Of a DNA stretch of 28,606 nt, positions 1 to 7,922 are shown one piece after another. Both the position numbers and the translations under genes were made by a program. The first letter of the stretch is position 1. Each line of letters opens with the position of its first letter. Below the pieces are notes generated by a model, which saw only the letters and a list, made by a program, of their open reading frames with translations, searched no databases and had not been told where the DNA came from. Source of the stretch: DASXRA01 sp036506155 (GTDB lineage: Bacteria; Actinomycetota; Actinomycetes; Mycobacteriales; Jatrophihabitantaceae); the NCBI GenBank assembly GCA_036506155.1, contig DASXSF010000095.1, positions 1 through 28,606 on the forward strand, read 5' to 3'.

Positions 1-75
1 CCTCCTTCCCACCCCGAGGCGCGGGCCGTCGGTTCGAGCGCCCGGCCAACCCGCTCCGCAGGCGTCGCTCATGGT

Positions 76-87
76 GCGAGCGCTCGC
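76..87. promoter_or_regulatory. 12-bp perfect palindrome upstream of the MmyB-type regulator
   Basis: GCGAGCGCTCGC is self-complementary and lies about 40-75 bp before the possible starts of the regulator gene. XRE/MmyB-type regulators often sit next to the genes they control, so an operator here is conceivable. A palindrome made only of G/C-rich words can arise by chance in DNA of this composition. The rest of positions 1-125 shows no gene. Confidence 0.2.
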
Positions 88-125
88 TCGCCGTCCATCC
101 TGGTAGCGCGGATAACAGGTGGCCT

Positions 126-1013
126 TTGTCGGTGGCGGGCGATCTACTGGTGAACGTGGTGGAAGGCAGTTACCTGAAGGAGCGCCGCGAGGAGCTGGCG
201 TCGTTTCTGCGCAGCCGCCGCGAACGCGTGCACCCGCAGGATGTGGGTCTCCCGCCGGGCGCGCGACGACGTACGCCGGGGCTGCGCCGCGAGGAGGTGG
301 CACAGCTGGCCGGGGTCGGCGTCACCTGGTACACGTGGCTCGAGCAGGGCCGCCCGATCAACGCGAGCGTGCAGGTGCTCGATGCGATCGCCCGGGTGCT
401 CAAACTCGGACCGGCCGAACGATGGCACCTCTACCGGTTGGCCGACGTCCCGGGCGTGCCGAAGGCACACGACGCCGACACGTTGCCCGGCGTCGTGCTG
501 CCCGTCCTCGACGCGCTCGAACCCAACCCCGCCTGCGTCTACAGCGGCAAGTACGACCTGCTGGCCTGCAACGAGTCGTACGCAGCCCTGTTCCCGCCCA
601 TTGCCGTGGCGGCCGGCATCGAACGCAACGCGCTGTGGCAGATCTTCGCGATGGGCAACTGCCCGGTGCAGACCGACGGCCTGTTGCCGCACATGGTCGC
701 AATCGCCCGCGCCAACTATGCACGGCACGTCGGCGAGCCCCAATGGCGCGACTTCGTCGAAAAGCTCTCGGCCCAGAGCGACGATTTCGCCGCTATGTGG
801 GCCAGCCACCAGGTTGTGGCGCCGATGCCGCAGGTGAAGTCGTTCGACGGCGACGCGTTCGGCGTCGTGAACGTGCGGACGTCGAGCTTCGCGGTAATCG
901 GGATGCTCGAGAGCCGCATGGTCGTCTACATTCCCGCCAGCCCCGCCGACGCGGCCAAGATCGAGCGACTGCGCACCCGAGCGGCCGCGTCGAGAGTGTC
1001 CGCCGCCAGCTGA
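126..1013 (+). CDS. XRE-family regulator with MmyB-like ligand-binding domain
   Basis: This is a predicted cytoplasmic DNA-binding regulator of about 295 residues. The N-terminal third carries an XRE helix-turn-helix with the family's usual run (RRRTPGLRREEVAQLAGVG, then WYTWLEQGR, then VLDAIARVL) at about residues 48-95. Residues from about 110 to 280 match the MmyB-like C-terminal domain, thought to bind a small ligand. The longest frame starts at TTG (126). GTG codons at 150, 156 and 159 are equally possible, and family members usually have only 10-20 residues before the first helix, so a start at 150-159 may be right. No clear ribosome binding site decides this. Such regulators are commonly divergent from an oxidoreductase gene; any such partner would lie left of the window. 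The ligand is unknown. Confidence 0.85.
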   Translation: MSVAGDLLVNVVEGSYLKERREELASFLRSRRERVHPQDVGLPPGARRRTPGLRREEVAQLAGVGVTWYTWLEQGRPINASVQVLDAIARVLKLGPAERWHLYRLADVPGVPKAHDADTLPGVVLPVLDALEPNPACVYSGKYDLLACNESYAALFPPIAVAAGIERNALWQIFAMGNCPVQTDGLLPHMVAIARANYARHVGEPQWRDFVEKLSAQSDDFAAMWASHQVVAPMPQVKSFDGDAFGVVNVRTSSFAVIGMLESRMVVYIPASPADAAKIERLRTRAAASRVSAAS

Positions 1014-1056
1014 CCTGCCGGTAGGCGCTCGCCGCGCCGGAAGGCATGATTCCTGG

Positions 1057-3216
1057 GTGAGCTCGCCCCACGACGACCTGGATGCGCGGACCCGCAAGGC
1101 CCTCGCCGACATCCCTGCCCGGCACGGCCGGTCGGAATCCGACGAACTGCTCGGCCTGTTCGATGCGATGGCCGGCAGCCGGCATATCGATGTCGAAGCG
1201 CGTCGCCTGCGCGAACGCGGCCGGGGCTTCTACACGATCGGCTCGGCGGGGCACGAGTCGAACGCCCTGGTCGCAGCCGCGCTGCGCCCGACCGACCCTG
1301 CGCTGTTGCACTACCGGTCCGGGGCGTTCTACCTGGCGCGTTCCCTCCAGGCGGGGCGCAAACTCGAGGACGGGCTGCGCGACATCCTGCTCGGAATGAT
1401 GGGCGCCCTGGACGATCCGGCCTCCGGCGGGCGGCACAAGGTCTTCGGTAACCCCGACCTCGCGATCATCCCGCAGACGTCCACGATCGCCTCGCACCTG
1501 CCCCGCGCGGTCGGCGTGGCGTTCGCCATCGGGCGCGGCGAACGGCTCGGCGTCGCGCTGCGGTGGCCGGCGGACGCACTGGCCGTGGCAAGTTTCGGTG
1601 ACGCCAGCCTGAACCACTCCACAGCGACCGGCGCGCTCAACACCGCCGGATACACGGTGCGACAGGGACTGCCGCTGCCGTTGCTGCTGGTCTGCGAGGA
1701 CAACGGCCTCGGCATCTCGGTGCCCACACCCGAGGGCTGGGTGGCCGAGGCGGCTCGTCGCCCCGGCATCGAGTACCTGGCCGTCGACGGTGACGATCCG
1801 GATGCGGCGCGGGCCACCGCGGCGCTCGCGGCGTCCTATGTCCGCTCCACGCGACGTCCCGCGCTGCTGCACATGCGCATGGTGCGGTTCATGGGCCACG
1901 CCGGCACCGACGTCGAGGCCGCGTACCGGCGTGCACCTGCGATCAGCGCCGAGTTCGCTCGCGATCCGCTCGTCGCGCTGGCCCGGCGCATCGGACTTCC
2001 CGACCCGGCCGGCCGCTACGACGAAATCGGCCAGCTGGTGCGCTCCATCGGCGACGATCTGCTCGGCGTGCGGGTACACGTCGCAGCCCGCACGGTCGTG
2101 GAGCCACTCGCGCCGCGCCGGCCTGCGGCGATTGCGGCCGAGGCAGGACGTTTCGCAGACGCCGGCACGCGCCGCGTGGCGTTCTCCGGGCGCGTGCCCG
2201 AACAGCAGGGCGAACTCACGCTCGCGCAGAACATCAACGCCGCGCTGACCGATGCGCTCGCGGCACGCCCGGGGATGCTCGTCTTCGGTGAGGACGTCGG
2301 CGTCAAGGGTGGGGTGTACGGCGTCACCCGTGGGCTGGCCCATCGGTTCCGGACCACTCGGGTCTTCGACACGTTGCTCGACGAGCAGGCAATCCTGGGG
2401 CTGGGCCTGGGATTAGGGGTGAGCGGGCTGCTGCCGGTCCCGGAGATCCAGTACCTCGCATATCTGCACAACGCCGCGGACCAACTGCGCGGCGAGGCAG
2501 CCAGCCTGCGCTTCTTCTCCAACGGGACGTTCACCAACCCGATGGTCGTGCGCATCGCCGGACTGGCCTACCAGCGGGGTTTCGGCGGCCACTTCCACAA
2601 CGACAACGGGCTGGCCCCGCTGCGCGACATCCCCGGTCTGGTCGTCGCGGTGCCGGCGCGACCCGACGACGCCGGTCCGATGCTGCGTACCTGCCTCGCC
2701 GCGGCGGCCGTCGACGGGCAGGTCAGCGTGTTCCTCGAGCCGATCGCGCTGTACCACGAACGGGACCTGCTGGTACCGGGCGATCGGGGCTGGCTCGGCC
2801 CCTACCGGCTGGCTGACCATGTCCCGATCGGCAGCGCTCTTACGCACACGCAGGGCCGGGACGTCACGGTCCTTACGTTCGGTAACGGGCTGCGAATGAG
2901 CCTGCGGGTTGCCGCGCTGCTCGCCGACGAAGGCATCTCGCTGCGCGTGGTCGACCTGCGCTGGCTCATGCCGCTGCCCGTCGACGACATGCTGCGCGAA
3001 GCCGACGCCACCGGCCGGGTGCTCGTCGTGGACGAGACCCGGCACAGTGGCGGCGTCGGCGAGGGCATCGTCGCCGCGCTCGTCGAACGCCGCTTCGCCG
3101 GGCGGATCGCCCGGGTCAGCGGCGCCGACAGCTACATCCCGCTGGGCGATGCCGCCGGCACGGTGCTGCTTACCGAGGACGACATCGCGCGCGGAATCCG
3201 TCAGCTACTCGCCTGA
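1057..3216 (+). CDS. Fused E1 alpha/beta subunit of a thiamine-diphosphate 2-oxoacid dehydrogenase
   Basis: A 719-residue protein joins the two halves of a heterotetrameric E1 (pyruvate or branched-chain 2-oxoacid dehydrogenase type). The alpha-like half (about 1-370) has the thiamine diphosphate motif beginning FGDASLN and closing about 30 residues later with CEDNGLGIS. The beta-like half (about 385-719) has FGEDVGVKGGVYGVT, the VPEIQYLAYLHNAADQLRGE stretch and a transketolase C-terminal domain. The E1-beta segment reads GFGGHFHNDNGLAPLRDIPG, where classical PDH/BCKDH E1-beta has an HSQS-type motif. The GTG start at 1057 is preceded by a GGAAGG-like site; the nearby ATG at 1046 is out of frame. 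No E2 or E3 gene lies within the window, so the lipoyl partner is unknown and the substrate cannot be named. It ends 10 bp from the convergent TIGR03118-type gene. Confidence 0.85.
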   Translation: MSSPHDDLDARTRKALADIPARHGRSESDELLGLFDAMAGSRHIDVEARRLRERGRGFYTIGSAGHESNALVAAALRPTDPALLHYRSGAFYLARSLQAGRKLEDGLRDILLGMMGALDDPASGGRHKVFGNPDLAIIPQTSTIASHLPRAVGVAFAIGRGERLGVALRWPADALAVASFGDASLNHSTATGALNTAGYTVRQGLPLPLLLVCEDNGLGISVPTPEGWVAEAARRPGIEYLAVDGDDPDAARATAALAASYVRSTRRPALLHMRMVRFMGHAGTDVEAAYRRAPAISAEFARDPLVALARRIGLPDPAGRYDEIGQLVRSIGDDLLGVRVHVAARTVVEPLAPRRPAAIAAEAGRFADAGTRRVAFSGRVPEQQGELTLAQNINAALTDALAARPGMLVFGEDVGVKGGVYGVTRGLAHRFRTTRVFDTLLDEQAILGLGLGLGVSGLLPVPEIQYLAYLHNAADQLRGEAASLRFFSNGTFTNPMVVRIAGLAYQRGFGGHFHNDNGLAPLRDIPGLVVAVPARPDDAGPMLRTCLAAAAVDGQVSVFLEPIALYHERDLLVPGDRGWLGPYRLADHVPIGSALTHTQGRDVTVLTFGNGLRMSLRVAALLADEGISLRVVDLRWLMPLPVDDMLREADATGRVLVVDETRHSGGVGEGIVAALVERRFAGRIARVSGADSYIPLGDAAGTVLLTEDDIARGIRQLLA

Positions 3217-3226
3217 CCCGGCTCGC

Positions 3227-4279
3227 TCAGTTGGCCCGTAGCACGCCGAGCAGGCCGTGCGATTCGCCGTCCGGCCCTGCGCTGAACCACACCGCGTCCG
3301 GACCACCGGCCGCGGCGTCGCCGAGGAGCAGACCCCACAGGCCGTCGATCGCCAGCGGCTTGCCACTTGTGCCGCGCAGAATGCCGAGGACCGCGCCCGT
3401 GTTCGGGTTGAACGCGTGGATCCGCCCGTCGCCGAAGTTGCCGATCAGCAGGTCGCCGGCGAACTGCCCGAAGGTGGACGGTGCGATCGTCATGCCCCAC
3501 GGCGAGTTCAGCACGCTGTGGCTGACCAGCCGGCGCACCAACGCACCGTCGTTCGTGAAGACGTCGACGAATCCGTGCGCCGGCCCGGCAACGTCGTCAT
3601 GCTGCTCAGCGTCCTGCTTGGCGTAGGTCACGTACACCTGCCCGTTGATCTCGGCCACATTGAACGGTGCGTAGCCGGCCGGCAGCGAAGCGTCGTGGAA
3701 CATACCGGTGTCAGGCTGCAGAGCAAATGAGCCGTCGAACACGTCGATCCGGTTGTCGTGGAAGTTCGCGGCGAGCAGCACCGGACCCGACGAGCTGGGG
3801 TCGAGCGCGAGGCCCTTGTATACGGCGCCGTCGGTGTGGCCCACAGCGACGGCCGCCGTGCCGCCGTTCCATGCCGACAGGTCGCCGTCCTCACCGGCGA
3901 AAATGAACAAGGCCGGCCTGCCCGTGCCCGGCACCGTGAACGCGGACGTGTTGTTGAACACCTGTCCGGTCGGTGCACCGCCCGGGATGCTCACCACCAG
4001 CGGCACGATCGAGACCGGCGAGCCCGGAACATCGCCGCGGTACAGGGTCGATACGTCGGCGCCGTTGTCGGAGACCCAGACCGGAGTGTTCGGTCCGTGC
4101 GACATGCCCCAGGCATTGACCAGATTGGGATCGGTCAGGGTGGCGACGCCGGGCTGGTCCGACACCAGGTTCTCTTGCGTGAACGTGGTGCCGCCGTTCT
4201 GGGCCCCGGCCGGTAGGCCGAGCCCCCCGACGAACGCCGCAGTTACGGCGGCCGCAATGAGGCCCCGTTTGCTTACCAT
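3227..4279 (-). CDS. Secreted TIGR03118-family beta-propeller-like protein
   Basis: The 350-residue product starts with a signal peptide: positive MVSKRG, then a hydrophobic run, with likely cleavage after PAGA near residue 26. The mature part contains the TIGR03118 hallmarks LVSDQPGVATLTDPNLVNAWG, PVWVSDNGADVSTLY, GLALDP, NLLIGNF-like GDLLIGNFGDGRIHAF and IDGLWGL. The repeated strand-turn pattern resembles NHL-type propellers. The family's function is not established; an exported or surface role is all that can be inferred. The start ATG follows a strong site (GAGGAGG on the minus strand). It is divergent from lutA across a 100-bp gap and convergent with the E1 gene. Confidence 0.85.
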   Translation of the reverse strand: MVSKRGLIAAAVTAAFVGGLGLPAGAQNGGTTFTQENLVSDQPGVATLTDPNLVNAWGMSHGPNTPVWVSDNGADVSTLYRGDVPGSPVSIVPLVVSIPGGAPTGQVFNNTSAFTVPGTGRPALFIFAGEDGDLSAWNGGTAAVAVGHTDGAVYKGLALDPSSSGPVLLAANFHDNRIDVFDGSFALQPDTGMFHDASLPAGYAPFNVAEINGQVYVTYAKQDAEQHDDVAGPAHGFVDVFTNDGALVRRLVSHSVLNSPWGMTIAPSTFGQFAGDLLIGNFGDGRIHAFNPNTGAVLGILRGTSGKPLAIDGLWGLLLGDAAAGGPDAVWFSAGPDGESHGLLGVLRAN

Positions 4280-4307
4280 TGCAACGCCTCCTCAGACGTG
4301 GGCAGTA

Positions 4308-4323
4308 CCCGCGCCTACGCGGG
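4308..4323. promoter_or_regulatory. Inverted repeat between the TIGR03118-type gene and lutA
   Basis: CCCGCGCCTACGCGGG is a perfect 6-bp inverted repeat around a 4-base spacer, in the 100-bp gap between two divergent genes. It could be an operator for either gene or a hairpin in the minus-strand leader. The lut regulator is not encoded nearby, so what binds here is unknown. Confidence 0.3.
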
Positions 4324-4367
4324 CACACTTGCGATCACGAGGCGCCGCCCGTCTCGGTTCAGCCGGT

Positions 4368-4373
4368 TAGCCT
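4368..4373 (+). promoter_or_regulatory. -10 element (TAGCCT) placed for a leaderless lutA transcript
   Basis: TAGCCT fits the TANNNT -10 form used by actinobacterial sigma-A. It ends exactly six bases before the lutA GTG, which puts the expected transcription start at the start codon itself. There is no Shine-Dalgarno sequence in this position, which agrees with a leaderless message. The inference needs 5'-end mapping. Confidence 0.45.
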
Positions 4374-4379
4374 GTCGGG

Positions 4380-5102
4380 GTGCGTGTCGCCGTGTTTGCC
4401 ACCTGCCTGGTCGACGCGCTGTTCCCCGACGTGGGCAAGTCGACGGTGCGGCTGCTGCGCCGCCTGGGCCACAACGTGGAGGTGCCGTCGCAGCAGACGT
4501 GCTGCGGGCAGATGCACGTCAACACCGGATATCCGCGCGAGGCGCTGCCGCTGGTGCGCAACCACGTCGAGACATTCCTGGACTACGAAGCGGTCGTGGT
4601 GCCCAGCGGCTCGTGCACGGCCGCCATCCGGCACCAGCACGCCGACGTGGCACGGCAGTACGGCGATGCCGTGCTTGTCGAGGGCGCGGAGCTGGTGGCG
4701 CGGCATACGTACGAGTTGTCCGAATTCCTCGTGGACGTGCTGGGCGTGACCGACGTGGGCGCGTACTTCCCGCACCGGGTGACCTACCACCCGACGTGCC
4801 ATTCGCTGCGGCTGCTGCGAGTCGGCGACCGCCCGTCGCGGCTGCTGCGCCAGGTGCGCGGACTCGACCTCGTCGACCTGCCGGATGCGGATTCCTGCTG
4901 CGGATTCGGGGGGACCTTCTCGATCAAGAACGCAGACGTGTCCACCGCGATGTTGGCGGACAAGATGGCGGGCGTGCTGTCGACTCGCGCCGAGGTTTGC
5001 GTAGCCGGCGACTCGTCGTGCCTGATGCACATCGGCGGTGGGCTTTCCCGGCTGAACACCGGCGTGCGCACCGTCCACCTGGCGGAGATCTTGGCGTCAT
5101 GA
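4380..5102 (+). CDS. lutA: L-lactate utilization Fe-S oxidoreductase subunit LutA
   Basis: The 240-residue protein is the LutA/YkgE subunit of the LutABC complex, which oxidises L-lactate to pyruvate in the cytoplasm. It has the two CCG cysteine-rich domains: QQTCCGQMHVNTGYPREA near residue 40 and DSCCGFGGTFSIKNADVS near residue 170, with VVPSGSCTAAIRHQH and TYHPTCHSLRLLR between them. These CCG motifs bind an Fe-S cluster. The GTG start directly follows a -10-like TAGCCT, suggesting leaderless translation. The stop overlaps the lutB start as ATGA, so the two genes are probably translationally coupled. Confidence 0.92.
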   Translation: MRVAVFATCLVDALFPDVGKSTVRLLRRLGHNVEVPSQQTCCGQMHVNTGYPREALPLVRNHVETFLDYEAVVVPSGSCTAAIRHQHADVARQYGDAVLVEGAELVARHTYELSEFLVDVLGVTDVGAYFPHRVTYHPTCHSLRLLRVGDRPSRLLRQVRGLDLVDLPDADSCCGFGGTFSIKNADVSTAMLADKMAGVLSTRAEVCVAGDSSCLMHIGGGLSRLNTGVRTVHLAEILAS

Positions 5103-6481
5103 CCGGGCATTTGAGTGGCCCGCCGTTCCCGGAGGCTGCCCGGAAGGCACTTGCGGATACGCAACTGCGTCGCAACCTGGGCAGGGCGACGTCGACGATC
5201 CGCGCCAAGCGTGCCGCCGCCGTCGAGGAACTGCCCGATTGGGCGGCACTGCGCGAGGCGGGTGCTGCCATCAAGGACGATGTGCTCGCAAACCTGGACC
5301 GCTACCTCGTGCAGCTGGAGCAGCAAGTGACCGTACGTGGCGGTACGGTGCACTGGGCCCGCGATGCCGACGAAGCCAACCGGATCGTCACTCGACTGGT
5401 GCGACGTACCGGCGAGACGAGCGTCGTCAAAGTCAAATCGATGGCCACGCACGAGATCGGCCTGAACGAGGCGCTGGCCCGTGCAGGAATCGCCGCGTAC
5501 GAGACGGACCTCGCCGAGCTGATCGTGCAGCTCGGACACGACGCACCGTCGCACATCCTGGTACCCGCCATCCACCGCAACCGCGCGGAGATAAGGGAAA
5601 TCTTCCTGCGCGAAATGCGCGACGTCGATCCATCGTTGACGGACGAGCCGGCCGCGCTGGCCGACGCTGCCCGCCGCTACCTACGGCACCAGTTCCTGTC
5701 CGCATCGGTCGCCGTATCCGGTGCCAACTTCGCGGTGGCCGAGACCGGCACGCTCGCTGTCGTCGAGAGCGAGGGCAACGGGCGGATGTGCCTGAGCCTG
5801 CCGCGAACGCTCATCACGGTCATGGGCATCGAGAAGCTGGTGCCGACATGGCGCGATCTGGAGGTGTTCCTGCAACTGCTGCCCCGCTCGTCCACCGGGG
5901 AGCGAATGAACCCCTATACATCGATGTGGGCCGGGGCCGTCGAGGGCCAGGAATTCCACCTCGTGCTGCTCGACAACGGCCGTACCGCGACGCTCTCCGA
6001 CCCACGCGGCCGGTCGGCGCTGCGTTGCATCAGATGCTCAGCCTGCCTGAACGTCTGCCCGGTGTACGAGCGCACAGGAGGGCACGCCTACGGGTCGGTC
6101 TACCCCGGGCCGATCGGCGCGGTGCTGTCGCCGCAGCTGACCGGCGTGGAGCACAACACCTCGCTGCCCTTCGCCTCCTCGTTGTGCGGCGCCTGCTACG
6201 ACGTGTGCCCGGTCGCGATCGATATCCCGTCGATGCTGGTGCATCTGCGGGCGAAGGCGGTCGAGGCAAAGGGCCGCACCCCGGAACGCGCGGCGATGGC
6301 TGCCGCCGCGTGGACGATGGCCGATTCCACGCGCTGGAGCCGGGCCCTGCGGGCCGCCCGGCTCGGCCGGCTGCTGCGCGGGCGGCGCGCGTTACCACCA
6401 CCCCTATCGGCGTGGGTGCGCTCTCGAGACCTGCCGCAACCGCCGCGCCAGACCTTCCGCGACTGGTGGGCAGGCCAGTGA
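5099..6481 (+). CDS. lutB: L-lactate utilization Fe-S protein LutB
   Basis: This 460-residue subunit combines an LUD domain (about residues 60-290) with a C-terminal ferredoxin-type region. The first Fe-S motif, C310/C313/C316 and C320 (RCIRCSACLNVCPVY), is complete. The second, C363/C366/C370 (CGACYDVCPVAIDIP), has three CxxC-type cysteines as in the family. The LUD part shows VAVSGANFAVAETGTLAVV. The ATG at 5099 overlaps the lutA stop as ATGA; a much longer upstream reading frame is only a shadow over lutA. It ends with a GTGA overlap to lutC. Length and domain order match ordinary LutB. Confidence 0.93.
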   Translation: MTGHLSGPPFPEAARKALADTQLRRNLGRATSTIRAKRAAAVEELPDWAALREAGAAIKDDVLANLDRYLVQLEQQVTVRGGTVHWARDADEANRIVTRLVRRTGETSVVKVKSMATHEIGLNEALARAGIAAYETDLAELIVQLGHDAPSHILVPAIHRNRAEIREIFLREMRDVDPSLTDEPAALADAARRYLRHQFLSASVAVSGANFAVAETGTLAVVESEGNGRMCLSLPRTLITVMGIEKLVPTWRDLEVFLQLLPRSSTGERMNPYTSMWAGAVEGQEFHLVLLDNGRTATLSDPRGRSALRCIRCSACLNVCPVYERTGGHAYGSVYPGPIGAVLSPQLTGVEHNTSLPFASSLCGACYDVCPVAIDIPSMLVHLRAKAVEAKGRTPERAAMAAAAWTMADSTRWSRALRAARLGRLLRGRRALPPPLSAWVRSRDLPQPPRQTFRDWWAGQ

Positions 6482-7107
6482 CTGCGCGGGACGAGATTCT
6501 GTCCCGGATTCGGGCGGCGCTGGCCGACCGGCCCACGCCGGCGCCGATCCCCCGCGCCTACCGGGCTGCCGGCAGCCTGGCGCCTGACCTGGACCAGTTC
6601 GTCGAGCGGGTCGCGGACTACCGAGCGACTGTGTGTCGCTGTCCAGCGGGCGAGGTAGCCGGACGCATCGCGGAGCTCGGCGGCAGCCGGCGGCTCGCGG
6701 TCCCGGACGGGTTCCCGGCCGAGTGGCTGCCGGCGGGCCGCGAAGTCGCCCACGAACCGCTTACCACGGCCGACCTCGACGCGGTGGACGGGGCGCTCAC
6801 GACCTGCGCGGTGGCGGTCGCCGAGACCGGCACAATCATCCTCGATCACGGCCCCGGGCAGGGCCCGCGCGCGCTGAGCCTCGTTCCCGACTATCTGCTC
6901 GTGGTGGTTCGCGCCGAGCAGGTGCGAGCGATCGTGCCGGACGCGGTTGCGGCGCTCGACCCCACACGGCCGCAGACCTGGATCAGCGGGCCGAGCGCGA
7001 CCAGTGACATCGAGCTGAACCGCGTCGAAGGCGTCCACGGCCCGCGCAGCCTCGACGTGATACTTAGTCTTTCGGCGCAACCACGGAGGATCGGCGAATG
7101 CGACTAG
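6478..7107 (+). CDS. lutC: L-lactate utilization protein LutC
   Basis: The 209-residue LUD-domain protein is the third LutABC subunit. Recognisable parts are the N-terminal ARDEILSRIRAAL helix, VAVAETGTIILDHGPGQGPR, then LVPDYLLVVVRAEQV and the closing SGPSATSDIELNRVEGVHGP typical of LutC. Its GTG start overlaps the lutB stop (GTGA). Its last ten bases overlap the next gene, the FAH-family hydrolase. No catalytic residue looks altered. The overlap with a hydrolase gene not normally part of the lut operon is the unusual point. Confidence 0.92.
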   Translation: MTARDEILSRIRAALADRPTPAPIPRAYRAAGSLAPDLDQFVERVADYRATVCRCPAGEVAGRIAELGGSRRLAVPDGFPAEWLPAGREVAHEPLTTADLDAVDGALTTCAVAVAETGTIILDHGPGQGPRALSLVPDYLLVVVRAEQVRAIVPDAVAALDPTRPQTWISGPSATSDIELNRVEGVHGPRSLDVILSLSAQPRRIGECD

Positions 7108-7922
7108 CCCGGCACGGCGCACCCGGCGCGGAACGTCCGATAGTCAGCGGCCCCGACGGCGTGTGGCGCGACCTCACCGCCGTCACGCCCGACATCACCG
7201 GCACAGTTCTGGACGCTCCGGCGCTCGACGTCGCGGCGCTTCCAGTGGTTTCCGAGCTAGGACGGCTCGGCGCGCCGCTCGTCCCGGGCAAGATCGTTTG
7301 CATCGGGCTCAACTACCGCGACCACGCCGCAGAGACCGGCGCGGACATTCCGGCCGAGCCGATCATGTTCCTGAAGGCCGCAGACACCGTTGTCGGCCCC
7401 TACGACGATGTGGTCATCCCGCGCGGCTCGACCAAGACGGACTGGGAGGTCGAACTCGGCGTGATGATCGGCCGGCAGGCCCGGTACCTTGCCTCGCCGG
7501 ACGATGCGCCCCCGTGTGTCGCCGGCTACGTGCTCAGCAACGACGTGTCCGAGCGGGAGTTCCAACTGGAACGGGGCGGACAGTGGGACAAGGGCAAGAA
7601 CTGCGAGACGTTCAACCCGCTGGGCCCCTGGATCCGCACCGCTGACGAGGTGCCCGACCCTCAGGCGCTGGGCCTGCGGTTGTGGGTGAACGGCGTGCTG
7701 CGCCAGGACGGCACCACCGAACGGATGATCTTCGGGGTGCACCACCTCGTGTGGTACTTGAGCCAGTTCCTCGTGCTGCGTCCCGGCGATGTGATCAACA
7801 CCGGCACGCCGGCGGGCGTTGCGCTCGGACGTCCCGACAAGCCCTATCTACGCGCGGGCGACGTCGTCGAGCTGGAGATCGACGGACTGGGCCGGCAGCG
7901 GCAGAGGTTCCGCGATGGGTGA
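7098..7922 (+). CDS. Fumarylacetoacetate hydrolase-family enzyme, candidate 2,4-diketo-3-deoxy-L-fuconate/rhamnonate hydrolase
   Basis: The 274-residue protein has the FAH C-terminal fold: VPGKIVCIGLNYRDHAAETG near residue 63, the acidic metal-binding stretch TDWEVELGVMIG near 115, SNDVSEREFQ, and the closing GDVINTGTPAGV. A GGQWDKGKNCETFNPLGPW segment resembles the subgroup that cleaves 2,4-diketo-3-deoxy-acids. In the non-phosphorylative L-fucose and L-rhamnose pathways this subgroup yields pyruvate plus L-lactate. That assignment is inference: FAH proteins vary widely in substrate. Support comes from context, since lutABC (L-lactate oxidation) lies upstream with a 10-bp overlap and a lactonase-like gene lies downstream with an 8-bp overlap. 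Ureidoglycolate lyase-like or acylpyruvase activity is an alternative. Confidence 0.85.
   Translation: MRLARHGAPGAERPIVSGPDGVWRDLTAVTPDITGTVLDAPALDVAALPVVSELGRLGAPLVPGKIVCIGLNYRDHAAETGADIPAEPIMFLKAADTVVGPYDDVVIPRGSTKTDWEVELGVMIGRQARYLASPDDAPPCVAGYVLSNDVSEREFQLERGGQWDKGKNCETFNPLGPWIRTADEVPDPQALGLRLWVNGVLRQDGTTERMIFGVHHLVWYLSQFLVLRPGDVINTGTPAGVALGRPDKPYLRAGDVVELEIDGLGRQRQRFRDG

Noticed and set aside
793..2343. A 516-codon minus-strand open frame across the E1 gene
   Set aside because: It is the Arg/Gly/His-rich antisense shadow of a clearly conserved gene; long shadows are expected in very GC-rich DNA.
4298..5098. Upstream extension of the lutB frame over lutA
   Set aside because: The extension has shadow composition, and lutB homology begins right at the ATGA overlap.
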